Shown piece after piece: positions 6,894 to 13,094 of a stretch of DNA of 13,094 nucleotides. A program made the translations under genes and the position numbers. How positions within the stretch are numbered: position 1 is the first letter of the stretch; each line of letters starts with the position of its first letter. The notes under the pieces were generated by a model. The model did no database searches, had not been told where the DNA came from, and saw only the letters and a list, made by a program, of their open reading frames with translations. Source of the stretch: DASTCC01 sp035711465. Its GTDB lineage: Bacteria; Acidobacteriota; Vicinamibacteria; Vicinamibacterales; SCN-69-37. The DNA is taken from positions 1-13,094 of the forward strand of contig DASTCC010000317.1 of the NCBI GenBank assembly GCA_035711465.1, read 5' to 3'.

Positions 6894-7594
6894 GACGCCG
6901 ACCGCAGCAGGCTGGATCGCACGACCGGCTCGCGCACGACGACGCCTTCCGCAAAGGCGACGCCGGCCTGCGCGCCGAACTGCGCGTCGCGGCTCTCGAT
7001 CATCTGCCGGAACGTCGGCGCGGTCAGCCGGGTAGCGGTCGCGTCAGGACCCGACGGCGTGAACTGGCTGCGGTAGGCGTCGAGCGAGGCGCGCTTCGTC
7101 TCGTAGTGCGCCGAGACGTCGACGACGAACGACGGCGGCACGTGCTGGTTGATGAAGTAATAGCAGATCCATTCGGGCCGCCAGGGCTCGTCGCCGGTGT
7201 CGTAGCGGCGTAGCCCGGCGTTGAACACCGCCCGCGTCAACACGTGGCTCGCCGCGACGTGATCAGGATGGCGGTCGTCCCAATGCGGCACCGCGACGGC
7301 GCGGGGACGATGGCGGCGGATGAAGCTGGCGCCGGATCGAAGGAGCTCCGCGGTCGGCTCGATGCCGCCGTCCGGCCAGCCGAGGTTCTCGCGAAACGCC
7401 GCGCCAAGCACGCGCGCGGCGGCGTTCGCCTCGATCTTCCGTTCCGCCGGCGTCCCGTTCGATCCGAGCTCTCCCGCGGTCAGATCGCAAAGGCCTACCA
7501 CGCGGCCCTCGGCGGCGTGCCGCGCGATGGTGCCACCGAGGCCGATTTCAAGATCGTCAGGATGCGGCCCGAAGACCAGGAGGTCGAGCGACAT
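6890..7594 (-). CDS. bshB1: Bacillithiol biosynthesis deacetylase BshB1
   Basis: BshB1 is a zinc-dependent LmbE/PIG-L-type deacetylase that removes acetyl from GlcNAc-malate to give GlcN-malate, the second bacillithiol step. The 234-residue protein has the metal motif PHPDD (10-14) and HPDH (109-112); His11, Asp14 and His112 are the expected zinc ligands and Asp13 the probable catalytic residue. LTAGELGSNGT (48-58) is also typical. Length matches BshB1 (about 235). The start at 7592-7594 is 6 nt after an extended -10 (TGCTAAAGT). It overlaps bshA by 4 nt. The last enzyme, BshC, is not in the window, so it must be encoded elsewhere if the pathway is complete. Confidence 0.93.
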   Translation of the reverse strand: MSLDLLVFGPHPDDLEIGLGGTIARHAAEGRVVGLCDLTAGELGSNGTPAERKIEANAAARVLGAAFRENLGWPDGGIEPTAELLRSGASFIRRHRPRAVAVPHWDDRHPDHVAASHVLTRAVFNAGLRRYDTGDEPWRPEWICYYFINQHVPPSFVVDVSAHYETKRASLDAYRSQFTPSGPDATATRLTAPTFRQMIESRDAQFGAQAGVAFAEGVVVREPVVRSSLLRSAS

Positions 7595-7600
7595 GCAGTG

Positions 7601-7606
7601 ACTTTA
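7601..7606 (-). promoter_or_regulatory. Extended -10 element of the bshB1-bshA operon
   Basis: On the minus strand TGCTAAAGT matches TGnTAnnnT and ends 6 nt before the bshB1 ATG, so transcription should start close to the A of the start codon. No Shine-Dalgarno is visible. The flank upstream is a GC-rich run of CCGCGG-type palindromes (about 7611-7626). Confidence 0.5.
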
Positions 7607-7642
7607 GCAGGCCGCGGCCGCCGCGGTGCGAGACTGCCGTTC

Positions 7643-7756
7643 ATGACCATCATGAGCGCGCCGTGCCAGTCCCGGGGACCGCTCGCTCGCGGCTGGCAGA
7701 CCTGGGTGCTCGTCGGTCTGATCGGCGCGGCCATCGTCGGCTGGCCGCGATCCTGA
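7643..7756 (+). CDS. Possible small membrane peptide (37 aa), doubtful
   Basis: ATG 7643 to TGA 7754-7756 encodes 37 residues: a polar start, MTIMSAPCQSRGPLARG, then a likely membrane helix WVLVGLIGAAIVGW and a short end. A start at 7652 is also possible. It fills most of the gap between the divergently oriented bshB1 and the end of the GH15 gene. The hydrophobic helix is the only positive sign; no promoter, ribosome site or family was recognised. It may instead be non-coding spacer. The coding stretch also includes a GTGCCAGTCCCGGGGAC segment that looks like a repeat remnant. Confidence 0.3.
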   Translation: MTIMSAPCQSRGPLARGWQTWVLVGLIGAAIVGWPRS

Positions 7757-7779
7757 TTTTCAGTTCAAGAGCTCTTGAA
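7753..7779. terminator. Pair of palindromes directly after the GH15 stop; probable bidirectional terminator
   Basis: TTCAAGAGCTCTTGAA (7764-7779) is a perfect 16-bp palindrome immediately beyond the GH15 stop codon (7780-7782). Next to it CTGATTTTCAG (7753-7763) is a second perfect inverted repeat, with four-base arms CTGA/TCAG and loop TTT. The first can fold as a 6-bp stem with an AGCT loop. Both are AT-richer than the surroundings and sit between convergent reading frames, fitting termination for the GH15 operon. A dimeric regulator site is a less likely alternative. Confidence 0.5.
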
Positions 7780-9573
7780 TCACGACGCCGCGCGCTGTTC
7801 GGCGGGCTTGCTCGCGCGCGCCAGGTTGTGAGCGGTGTTGACGAGCGCGACGTGGGAGAAGGCCTGCGGAAAGTTCCCGACCAGGCGCTTGGCATTGGTG
7901 TCGTACTCTTCGGCGAGCAGACCGACGTCGTTCCGGAGCGAGAGCAGCCGCTCGAAGAGACGCCGCGCGTCGTCCATCCTGCCGAGCAGCACATACGCAT
8001 CTGCGAGCCAGAAACTGCAGGCGAGGAATGCGCCCTCCCCCGGCGGCAGCCCGTCGTCGCTCGTCGCGGTGTCGTAGCGGAGCAGGAACCCGTCGACGAA
8101 CAGCCGGCGCTCGACCGCGGCGATGGTCGCGCGGATCCGCGGGTCCGTCGCCGGCAGGAATCCGACCGTGGGCAGGAGCAGCAGGCTGGCGTCCATCTCT
8201 TTCGAGCCGTAGGACTGCACGAAGCTGCCAAGCTGGCGATCGAATCCGCGATCGCAGACTTCGTCGTGGATGCGCTGACGAAGCGCCTGCCAGCGCGCCA
8301 CCGGTCCTTGGAGGTCGAATGCCTCCACCGCGCGAATGCCGCGGTCCAGAGCCACCCAGGCCATCACCTTCGAAAAAGTGAAATGACGGGGTGCGCCGCG
8401 GACTTCCCAGAGCCCCTCGTCCGGCCGATTCCAGACCGTCTCGAGGTGCACGAGCACCGCGCGCTGGAACGCCCAGTCCGCTTCCCGCGGCCTCAGTGAG
8501 CCGCGTCGCGCCTGATGAAGCGCGTCCATGACCTCGCCGAAGACGTCGAGCTGCAACTGGCGATGCGCGGCGTTGCCGATCCGGACGGGGCGCGACCCTT
8601 CGTAGCCGGGCAGCCACGGAACCTCGTACTCGTGAAGCCGGCGCTCGCCAGCGATGCCGTACATGATCTGCAGCTGTGACGGCGCGCCGGCGGCCGCTCG
8701 CAGCAGCCAGTCACGCCAGGCGCCGGCTTCCTCGTAGTAGCCGGCGTTCATGAGCGCGAGCAGCGTGAGCGTCGCGTCGCGCAGCCAGCAGAAGCGATAG
8801 TCCCAGTTGCGCGGGCCTCCCAACTGTTCCGGCAGCGACGTCGTCGGCGCCGCGACGATGCCTCCGGTGGGGGCGTAGGTCAACGCCTTCAACGTGATCA
8901 GCGAGCGGTGCACGGCATCCGCCCACTCGCCGCGGGACGTGCAGTGCGCCGACCAGTCCGTCCAGAACGCCTCAGTGCCCACGAGCGACGACTCCGGGTC
9001 GATCGCGTCGGGAGGATCCTTGTGCGACTCGCCGTGCGTCAGCACGAACGGCACGCGGTCACCGGCGGCGACGTCGAAGTCGCCGACGGTCGTGAGATCT
9101 TTGCCGTGCAGTGCGACCGGCGTGTGCAGCAGCACCATGTCCGGTCCCGCGATGGCGCGGAACGTCCCGTCAGGCAGATGGTTGACCCAGGGCACGGAGC
9201 GGCCGTAATCGAAGCGCAGGATCAGCTCGGTGCGCATCCGCACGCGCCCGCGAACGCCGCAGACGATGCGAACGACGTCGGAGTTGCGTCCGCGCGGCGG
9301 CATGAAGTCGATGAGATCGACGGCGCCATCCGACGTCTCGATTCTGGTTTCGAGGACCAACGTGTCGCCGCGATAGCGCCGGCTGATGCGCGCCTCCGGA
9401 TCGGCCGCTTCGATCAGCCAGCGGCCATGCTCGGGACCGCCGAGCAGCGCCGCCAGGCAGGCGCTGGAATCGAACCGCGGCCAGCACAACCAATCGATCG
9501 ATCCGCGCCGCGAGACGAGCGCGGCCGTCTCGCAGTCCCCGATCAGCGCGTAGTCCTCGATCGGCGTGCTCAT
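7780..9573 (-). CDS. Glycoside hydrolase family 15 (glucoamylase/trehalase-like)
   Basis: The 597-residue protein hydrolyses alpha-glucosidic bonds to release glucose; whether from starch-type glucans, isomalto-oligosaccharides or trehalose cannot be decided from sequence. It starts MSTPIEDYALIGDCETAALV, the usual N terminus of bacterial GH15 proteins, with SIDWLCWPRFDS (25-36), a beta-sandwich N-terminal region, then the (alpha/alpha)6 barrel with GGPRNWDYRFCWLRDA (252-267), WLPGYEGSRPVRIGNAA (320-336), GLWEVRG (387-393; Glu390 is the likely catalytic acid) and LLAEEYD (552-558; Glu555/556 region the likely base). Length is normal (about 600). The frame stays open upstream to 10341, but that is a shadow of the dehydrogenase. 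No signal peptide, so cytoplasmic. The ATG overlaps the dehydrogenase stop by 4 nt. Confidence 0.93.
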   Translation of the reverse strand: MSTPIEDYALIGDCETAALVSRRGSIDWLCWPRFDSSACLAALLGGPEHGRWLIEAADPEARISRRYRGDTLVLETRIETSDGAVDLIDFMPPRGRNSDVVRIVCGVRGRVRMRTELILRFDYGRSVPWVNHLPDGTFRAIAGPDMVLLHTPVALHGKDLTTVGDFDVAAGDRVPFVLTHGESHKDPPDAIDPESSLVGTEAFWTDWSAHCTSRGEWADAVHRSLITLKALTYAPTGGIVAAPTTSLPEQLGGPRNWDYRFCWLRDATLTLLALMNAGYYEEAGAWRDWLLRAAAGAPSQLQIMYGIAGERRLHEYEVPWLPGYEGSRPVRIGNAAHRQLQLDVFGEVMDALHQARRGSLRPREADWAFQRAVLVHLETVWNRPDEGLWEVRGAPRHFTFSKVMAWVALDRGIRAVEAFDLQGPVARWQALRQRIHDEVCDRGFDRQLGSFVQSYGSKEMDASLLLLPTVGFLPATDPRIRATIAAVERRLFVDGFLLRYDTATSDDGLPPGEGAFLACSFWLADAYVLLGRMDDARRLFERLLSLRNDVGLLAEEYDTNAKRLVGNFPQAFSHVALVNTAHNLARASKPAEQRAAS

Positions 9574-10628
9574 GCGGCTCGTTCGAAGTCGATGACGACT
9601 TTCACGTCGTCCGGCTGTCGAGTCACCGCCTCGGCCCATCGATCGAGCGTCACGCGGCGCGTGATGAGTCCAGCGAGCCAGGATCGATCGGCTCGGCCGA
9701 TCGCATCGGCTGCGGCCTCGTAGTGGCTCCGATTGGCATTCACCGAGCCGAAGATCGCGTCGTTCTGAAGCACCATGCGACGGTTGACGTCGCCGAGATC
9801 GAGCCGGATCGCATGACCGCCCGACGAGACGCCGGCCAGGCACACGATCCCCGAAGGCGCGCTTCGCGTGACGACGTCCGCGATCACCGCCGTGGCGCCG
9901 GTGCACTCGATGATGACGTCCGGGGCGAGCTCCTCGAGCGCCGTCAGCGAGCCGCCATGAAACGTCGCGCCCAGCGCGCGAACGAGCTCCGGCTTGCGCC
10001 CTTCGACAATGCGATCGAACACGTGCACGTCCAGGCCGCGCTGACGGCCCATGAGCGCGGCGAGCAGACCGATCGGACCGGCGCCGGTCACCAGCACCGT
10101 TCTCGGACGCCACGCGGACGATCGGCGTCCGATGCGTTCGGCGTGATCCCACGCCTTGGCGACGATGCTCGTTGGTTCGAGCAGCACGCCGACATCGCCC
10201 AGCGCCGGATCTATCTTGATCGCGAACGCCGGATCCAATCGGAAGCGATCGGCACAGAAGCCGTGGCGCTCCTTGATGCCACATTCCGTGTACAAGCCGT
10301 TGCGGCACATGTCCCACTCCCCGGCCGCGCAGTAAGGACACGGACGGGGATCGGGACGACGGACGATGCCCACTACGAGATCGCCGCTACCAAATGACGA
10401 ACCTTCCGTACTCTCGACGACCCGGCCGAGCGACTCGTGGCCGATGATGAGGTGCGTCGCCCCCGGAGGGCTGGCGCCGTAGTGGCCGGCGAGAATCTCG
10501 CGATCGGTCCCGCAGATCCCGACGGCGATGGTCTCCACCAGTAGGGAGCCGTCGGTCTTCTGCGGTTCGGGAACCTCCTGCACGAGCGCCGTGTGCGGCG
10601 AACCGGGGATGACGGTGAGGGCGCGCAT
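9570..10628 (-). CDS. Glucose 1-dehydrogenase-like zinc-dependent medium-chain dehydrogenase
   Basis: The 352-residue MDR-family enzyme resembles archaeal-type glucose 1-dehydrogenase, which oxidises glucose to gluconolactone with NAD(P). Seen: MRALTVIPGS start, VGICGTDREILAGHYG (36-51) with the catalytic zinc Cys39 and GHE (63-65), a structural-zinc lobe with C97-x2-C100-x7-C108 (the first of the usual four Cys is absent), LLEPTSIVAKAW (149-160), Rossmann motif TGAGPIGLLAA (181-191), and VFDR (203-206), where Asp205 hints at NAD preference. The TDREI sequence and the NxxVFGSVNANR-like C-terminal block (here NDAIFGSVNANR) favour glucose dehydrogenase over other alcohol or threonine dehydrogenases. 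Start 10628 matches family N termini; an ATG at 10715 would add 29 residues. Coupled to the GH15 gene by ATGA overlap. Confidence 0.85.
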   Translation of the reverse strand: MRALTVIPGSPHTALVQEVPEPQKTDGSLLVETIAVGICGTDREILAGHYGASPPGATHLIIGHESLGRVVESTEGSSFGSGDLVVGIVRRPDPRPCPYCAAGEWDMCRNGLYTECGIKERHGFCADRFRLDPAFAIKIDPALGDVGVLLEPTSIVAKAWDHAERIGRRSSAWRPRTVLVTGAGPIGLLAALMGRQRGLDVHVFDRIVEGRKPELVRALGATFHGGSLTALEELAPDVIIECTGATAVIADVVTRSAPSGIVCLAGVSSGGHAIRLDLGDVNRRMVLQNDAIFGSVNANRSHYEAAADAIGRADRSWLAGLITRRVTLDRWAEAVTRQPDDVKVVIDFERAA

Positions 10629-10734
10629 GGGATCGGCCAGGATGGACGGGGCCTTCTCTGCCTCATGCAGGTTTCGGGCCGTCTCGCGCCCCAGTATGAC
10701 GCAGGACGCCCGCATCGGCAGCGATGGTTCGCAG

Positions 10735-10764
10735 CTGACATAACATTCATTTGTAGAGTATTCT
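10735..10764 (+). promoter_or_regulatory. padR promoter (-35 CTGACA, -10 TATTCT)
   Basis: CTGACA (10735-10740, 5 of 6 matches to TTGACA) and TATTCT (10759-10764) are 18 nt apart and end 13 nt before the padR ATG. The block 10736-10764 is a sharp AT-rich island in the 149-bp divergent gap to the dehydrogenase gene. A short inverted repeat GAG-TATT-CTC (10756-10765) overlaps the -10 and is a candidate site for autoregulation by PadR, although no classic ATGT-N8-ACAT operator is seen. The rest of the gap (10629-10734) holds no recognised element, and the dehydrogenase promoter could not be placed with confidence. Confidence 0.55.
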
Positions 10765-10777
10765 CCGGGCAGGCACG

Positions 10778-11110
10778 ATGCCGGGCGCCTTTCTCGCCGA
10801 GTTCGAGCTCTACGTGATGCTGGCGATCGCGCGCCTCGGCGACGACGCCTACGGCGCTCTGATCCGGCAGGAAATCGAATCGCGCACCGGCCGGCCGGTG
10901 TCGATCGGCGCGCTCTACACGACGCTCGCCCGCCTCGAAGACAAGGGCCTGGTGAGCCTGCGCACGGCAACTCCGGAACCCGGCCAGCGCGGGCGCGCGC
11001 GTCGTTACTGCAAGCTCACACCGCGCGGCACCGATGCGCTGCGGCATTCGGCCACGATGCTCGCGAAGATGATGCGCGGCCTCGGGCTCGCCGGCGGACG
11101 GGCACGATGA
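10778..11110 (+). CDS. PadR-family winged-helix transcriptional regulator
   Basis: The 110-residue protein is a full-length short (PadR-s1-like) regulator. Seen: GAFLAEFELYVMLAIARLGDD (first helix), AYGALIRQEIESRTGRPVS, then the recognition helix region SIGALYTTLARLEDKGLV (42-59), the basic wing around GQRGRARRYCKLTPRG (69-84) and a C-terminal dimerisation helix. PadR proteins of this type in acidobacteria are nearly always followed by an ADOP permease, as here, and probably repress their own operon; the inducing ligand is unknown. Its stop overlaps the next ATG as ATGA. The start is the only ATG close to the promoter, with a weak AGG at 10771. Confidence 0.92.
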   Translation: MPGAFLAEFELYVMLAIARLGDDAYGALIRQEIESRTGRPVSIGALYTTLARLEDKGLVSLRTATPEPGQRGRARRYCKLTPRGTDALRHSATMLAKMMRGLGLAGGRAR

Positions 11111-13094
11111 TCGACGCGCCGCGGCCGCCCCGGGGCTCGCGATGGCTCCTCGGCCGCCTGCTGCATCCCGAGGATCGCGAGCCGGCGATCGCCGATCTCG
11201 ACGAGGAGTTCGAGTCGCGCGCCGTTCGCGACGGCGTCCGGTCGGCGCGAGCCTGGTACCGACTGCAGGTGCGGCGGTCGTGGTGGCCGGCGTTCGTGCG
11301 CCGCTTCGGGCGACGCATGCAGATGCCGTCGTTGGCGTCGGACCTGCGCTGGGCATGGCGCGGGCTACGATCGCGCGGCGCGGCAGCGCTGCTGCCCGTC
11401 CTGCTCGTCGCGCTCGCCGTGGCCGCCGCGACCATCGTCTTCGCGGCCGCCGACGCGTTCGTCCTGCGGCCCGCGCCGTATCCCAACGCCGACCGTCTGG
11501 TCGTGTTTCAGCGGGACTCGATCGTCGGCCTCATCGAATCGCTCTCGTCTACCGAGGCACAGACCTGGCGCGCGCGAACGGACCTGTTCAGGCGTCTCTA
11601 TCCGCACACGATGGCGGCGGCGATGTTCATCACCGCCGGCGGGGTCACCGAAAGCGTGCGCGTCGGCAGCGTCTCGCCGGGTCTGTTCGAGGCGCTCGGC
11701 GTCGTGCCTCGATGGGGACGGCCGCTGCTGCCGCAGGACGTCGGCAGCGAGCCAGTCGCGGTGATCGCCGAGACGCTCGCGCGGCGCCTCGCCGGCGATC
11801 CGTCGTCGGCCATCGATCGACAGATCGAGAATCAGGGAACACGCTTCCGGATCGTCGGGGTGATGCCGTCGGCGTTTCGATTTCCGACCGCCCTCGAGCA
11901 GGTCTGGATCGCGCTCGACGAATCGCGGCTCGGCGCGAACGTCTCAGCGTCGTATGTCGGCGAGCTGGCGCCGACGGCGACGATCGCGGCAGCCGTGGCC
12001 GCGGTCCACGCGGCATCGAGCCAGGCGCCGCGCTCGCCCAGCCTCGGTCCGGTACGCGCGGTGGCTCTGCCGCGGGCGCAGAAAGACGCACGGGCGTACA
12101 CGAACTCCGGTGCCTTCACGCCATCCGGCTCGGCCCAGCTCCTGACGATGCTCCTGGCAATGGCGGTGTGCATGGCGCTGCTGGCGTGCCTGAGCGTCGG
12201 CGGCCTGCAGATCGTCACCGCGATGCGTCGCGCTCACACCTACCGCGTCCTGGCGGCACTCGGCGCGACGCGCGGGTCCTTGACGCGCGCGATCGTCCTC
12301 GAGGCCGGACTCGTCACCGGCGCGGCGGTCGCCGCCGGGCTTGCGCTTGCGAATGCGGGCGCAGCCGTCGTCACGGCGAGTCTGCCCGCGCCGCTCGCGG
12401 CGATCCTCGCCAACGCCATCGACGTCGATCGGCGTGCCGCGACGTTTCTCGCCGCGATGGCTGCCCTCGCGGCCGCGGCCATCGGCACACCGCTGCTCGT
12501 GCCCGTTGCACAGGCCGTGACGCCGGGCGTTGGACTGGACAGCTCGCGCGCGGCCGGCGGACGCTGGTCGACGGCGTTCCGACAGTCGCTGCTCGGGACG
12601 CAGGTCGCGCTCTCGATGTTCCTGCTCGTGATGGCGGTGCTCTTCGTTCGCACCTATGTGTCGCTCGTGGGCGAAGCGAAGGGCTTCGATGACGTCGATC
12701 TCGTGGCCGTGCAGGTGTCGCGACCGAGGAACGCGCCGGGCGACGCCGCCGAACGCGAGCGCGCGTTGCTCGCCGCCTGGCGCGATCATCCCGGCGTCGT
12801 CGACGCGGCCCGCACCGGCCGCCTGCTGCCTGGCGTTCGCGGCGGCGCGGCGGCGCCGGTGTGGATCGAGGGGCAGTCCGCCCCGGCAGGCACCGCTGCG
12901 CTCACGAGCTTCAGCGTCGACCCCAACTACTGCGCGGTGATGAGACTCCGCGTCCTCGCGGGCCGCTGTCCGGCCTTCGGCGACACCGACCGCCAGGTCG
13001 TCGTCGACGACGCGTTCGCTCGCCGGTTCTGGCCGGCCGGCGACGCCGTCGGCGCCCGATACTCGACCGGCGTCTCGCCGTCGCAGCCGAACGA
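11107..13094 (+). CDS. ADOP-type FtsX/MacB-like permease, 3' end outside window
   Basis: The frame from ATG 11107 stays open to the right edge (662 codons). The N-terminal cytoplasmic part has RLLHPEDREPAIADLDEEFE (17-36) and AWYRLQVRRSWW (49-60), the prefix of acidobacterial duplicated orphan permeases. Then come LRWAWRGLRSRG, a first membrane helix (about 94-118) ending in ADAFVLRPAPYPNADRLVVF, a periplasmic MacB-like domain (about 130-340), and membrane helices near 340-365, 400-430 and 445-470. LAALGATRGSLTRAIVLEAG matches the FtsX core. A second half starts at QSLLGTQVALSMFLLVMAVLF (about 493), followed by another periplasmic domain. ADOP proteins usually have about 800 residues, so some 140 are probably missing. 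No ABC ATPase is present, as expected for 'orphan' permeases. The substrate is unknown. Confidence 0.9.
   Translation, partial: MIDAPRPPRGSRWLLGRLLHPEDREPAIADLDEEFESRAVRDGVRSARAWYRLQVRRSWWPAFVRRFGRRMQMPSLASDLRWAWRGLRSRGAAALLPVLLVALAVAAATIVFAAADAFVLRPAPYPNADRLVVFQRDSIVGLIESLSSTEAQTWRARTDLFRRLYPHTMAAAMFITAGGVTESVRVGSVSPGLFEALGVVPRWGRPLLPQDVGSEPVAVIAETLARRLAGDPSSAIDRQIENQGTRFRIVGVMPSAFRFPTALEQVWIALDESRLGANVSASYVGELAPTATIAAAVAAVHAASSQAPRSPSLGPVRAVALPRAQKDARAYTNSGAFTPSGSAQLLTMLLAMAVCMALLACLSVGGLQIVTAMRRAHTYRVLAALGATRGSLTRAIVLEAGLVTGAAVAAGLALANAGAAVVTASLPAPLAAILANAIDVDRRAATFLAAMAALAAAAIGTPLLVPVAQAVTPGVGLDSSRAAGGRWSTAFRQSLLGTQVALSMFLLVMAVLFVRTYVSLVGEAKGFDDVDLVAVQVSRPRNAPGDAAERERALLAAWRDHPGVVDAARTGRLLPGVRGGAAAPVWIEGQSAPAGTAALTSFSVDPNYCAVMRLRVLAGRCPAFGDTDRQVVVDDAFARRFWPAGDAVGARYSTGVSPSQPN

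Noticed and set aside
9574..10341. N-terminal extension of the GH15 frame
   Set aside because: Covers the dehydrogenase gene out of frame; MSTPIEDYALIGD at 9573 is the normal GH15 start.
10629..10970. N-terminal extension of the dehydrogenase frame, partly over padR
   Set aside because: The family begins at MRAL; the extra residues have no domain and cross the divergent promoter. A start at 10715 cannot be fully excluded.
11142..12692. Long plus-strand frame (516 codons) very rich in Arg
   Set aside because: Shadow of the ADOP permease, whose frame from 11107 to the window edge has clear membrane segments and family motifs.
1..13094. CRISPR arrays, tRNA or rRNA genes, transposases, prophage or defence genes
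   Set aside because: None seen: the only strong repeat is the inverted repeat at 228-309, and no spaced direct repeats, RNA cloverleaf or known mobile-element protein motifs were found.

Overview
The window is GC-rich (close to two thirds G+C by eye) and densely coded. Its gene content points to an acidobacterium, most likely of the Vicinamibacteria type. The clues are a PadR regulator coupled to an 'ADOP'-type FtsX/MacB-like permease, PQQ-like beta-propeller proteins, bacillithiol genes, and the tail of a protein that may carry a carboxypeptidase-regulatory-like domain. This taxon is inferred from gene families only. No rRNA, tRNA, transposase, integrase or CRISPR array was seen.

Layout. 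(1) 1-228 (+) is the 3' end of a protein entering from the left. It converges on the iron-uptake operon across a large inverted repeat (228-309) that touches or contains the stop codons of both convergent genes. (2) 302-2728 (-) is feoA-feoB plus a 55-residue FeoB-associated Cys-containing membrane protein. A near-perfect iron-box-like palindrome (2749-2768) lies upstream. (3) 2823-5737 (+) holds two paralogous exported beta-propeller proteins with a 57-residue membrane protein between them. (4) 5751-7594 (-) is bshB1-bshA, two of the three bacillithiol biosynthesis steps. (5) 7780-10628 (-) is a glucose-1-dehydrogenase-like enzyme coupled to a GH15 glucoamylase/trehalase, which together suggest hydrolysis of a glucoside followed by oxidation of the freed glucose. 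(6) 10778-13094 (+) is a PadR repressor coupled to an ADOP permease that runs off the right edge.

How it works together. There are several short, independent operons. Their internal junctions are ATGA overlaps (bshB1/bshA, dehydrogenase/GH15, padR/permease) or a 2-nt gap (feoA/feoB), so translational coupling is the rule here. Several first genes (feoA, the first propeller, bshB1, and more weakly the small membrane gene and padR) have a TAnnnT hexamer, often as the extended TGnTAnnnT form, ending only 6-13 nt before the start codon. No clear Shine-Dalgarno was seen. This suggests leaderless or very short-leader mRNAs and supports the GTG start chosen for feoA.

I found no convincing undescribed defence or mobile system. 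The most interesting points are the stop-codon-bearing inverted repeat, the variant Feo system with its short partner gene and operator, the leaderless-promoter pattern, and the propeller/membrane-peptide/propeller cassette.
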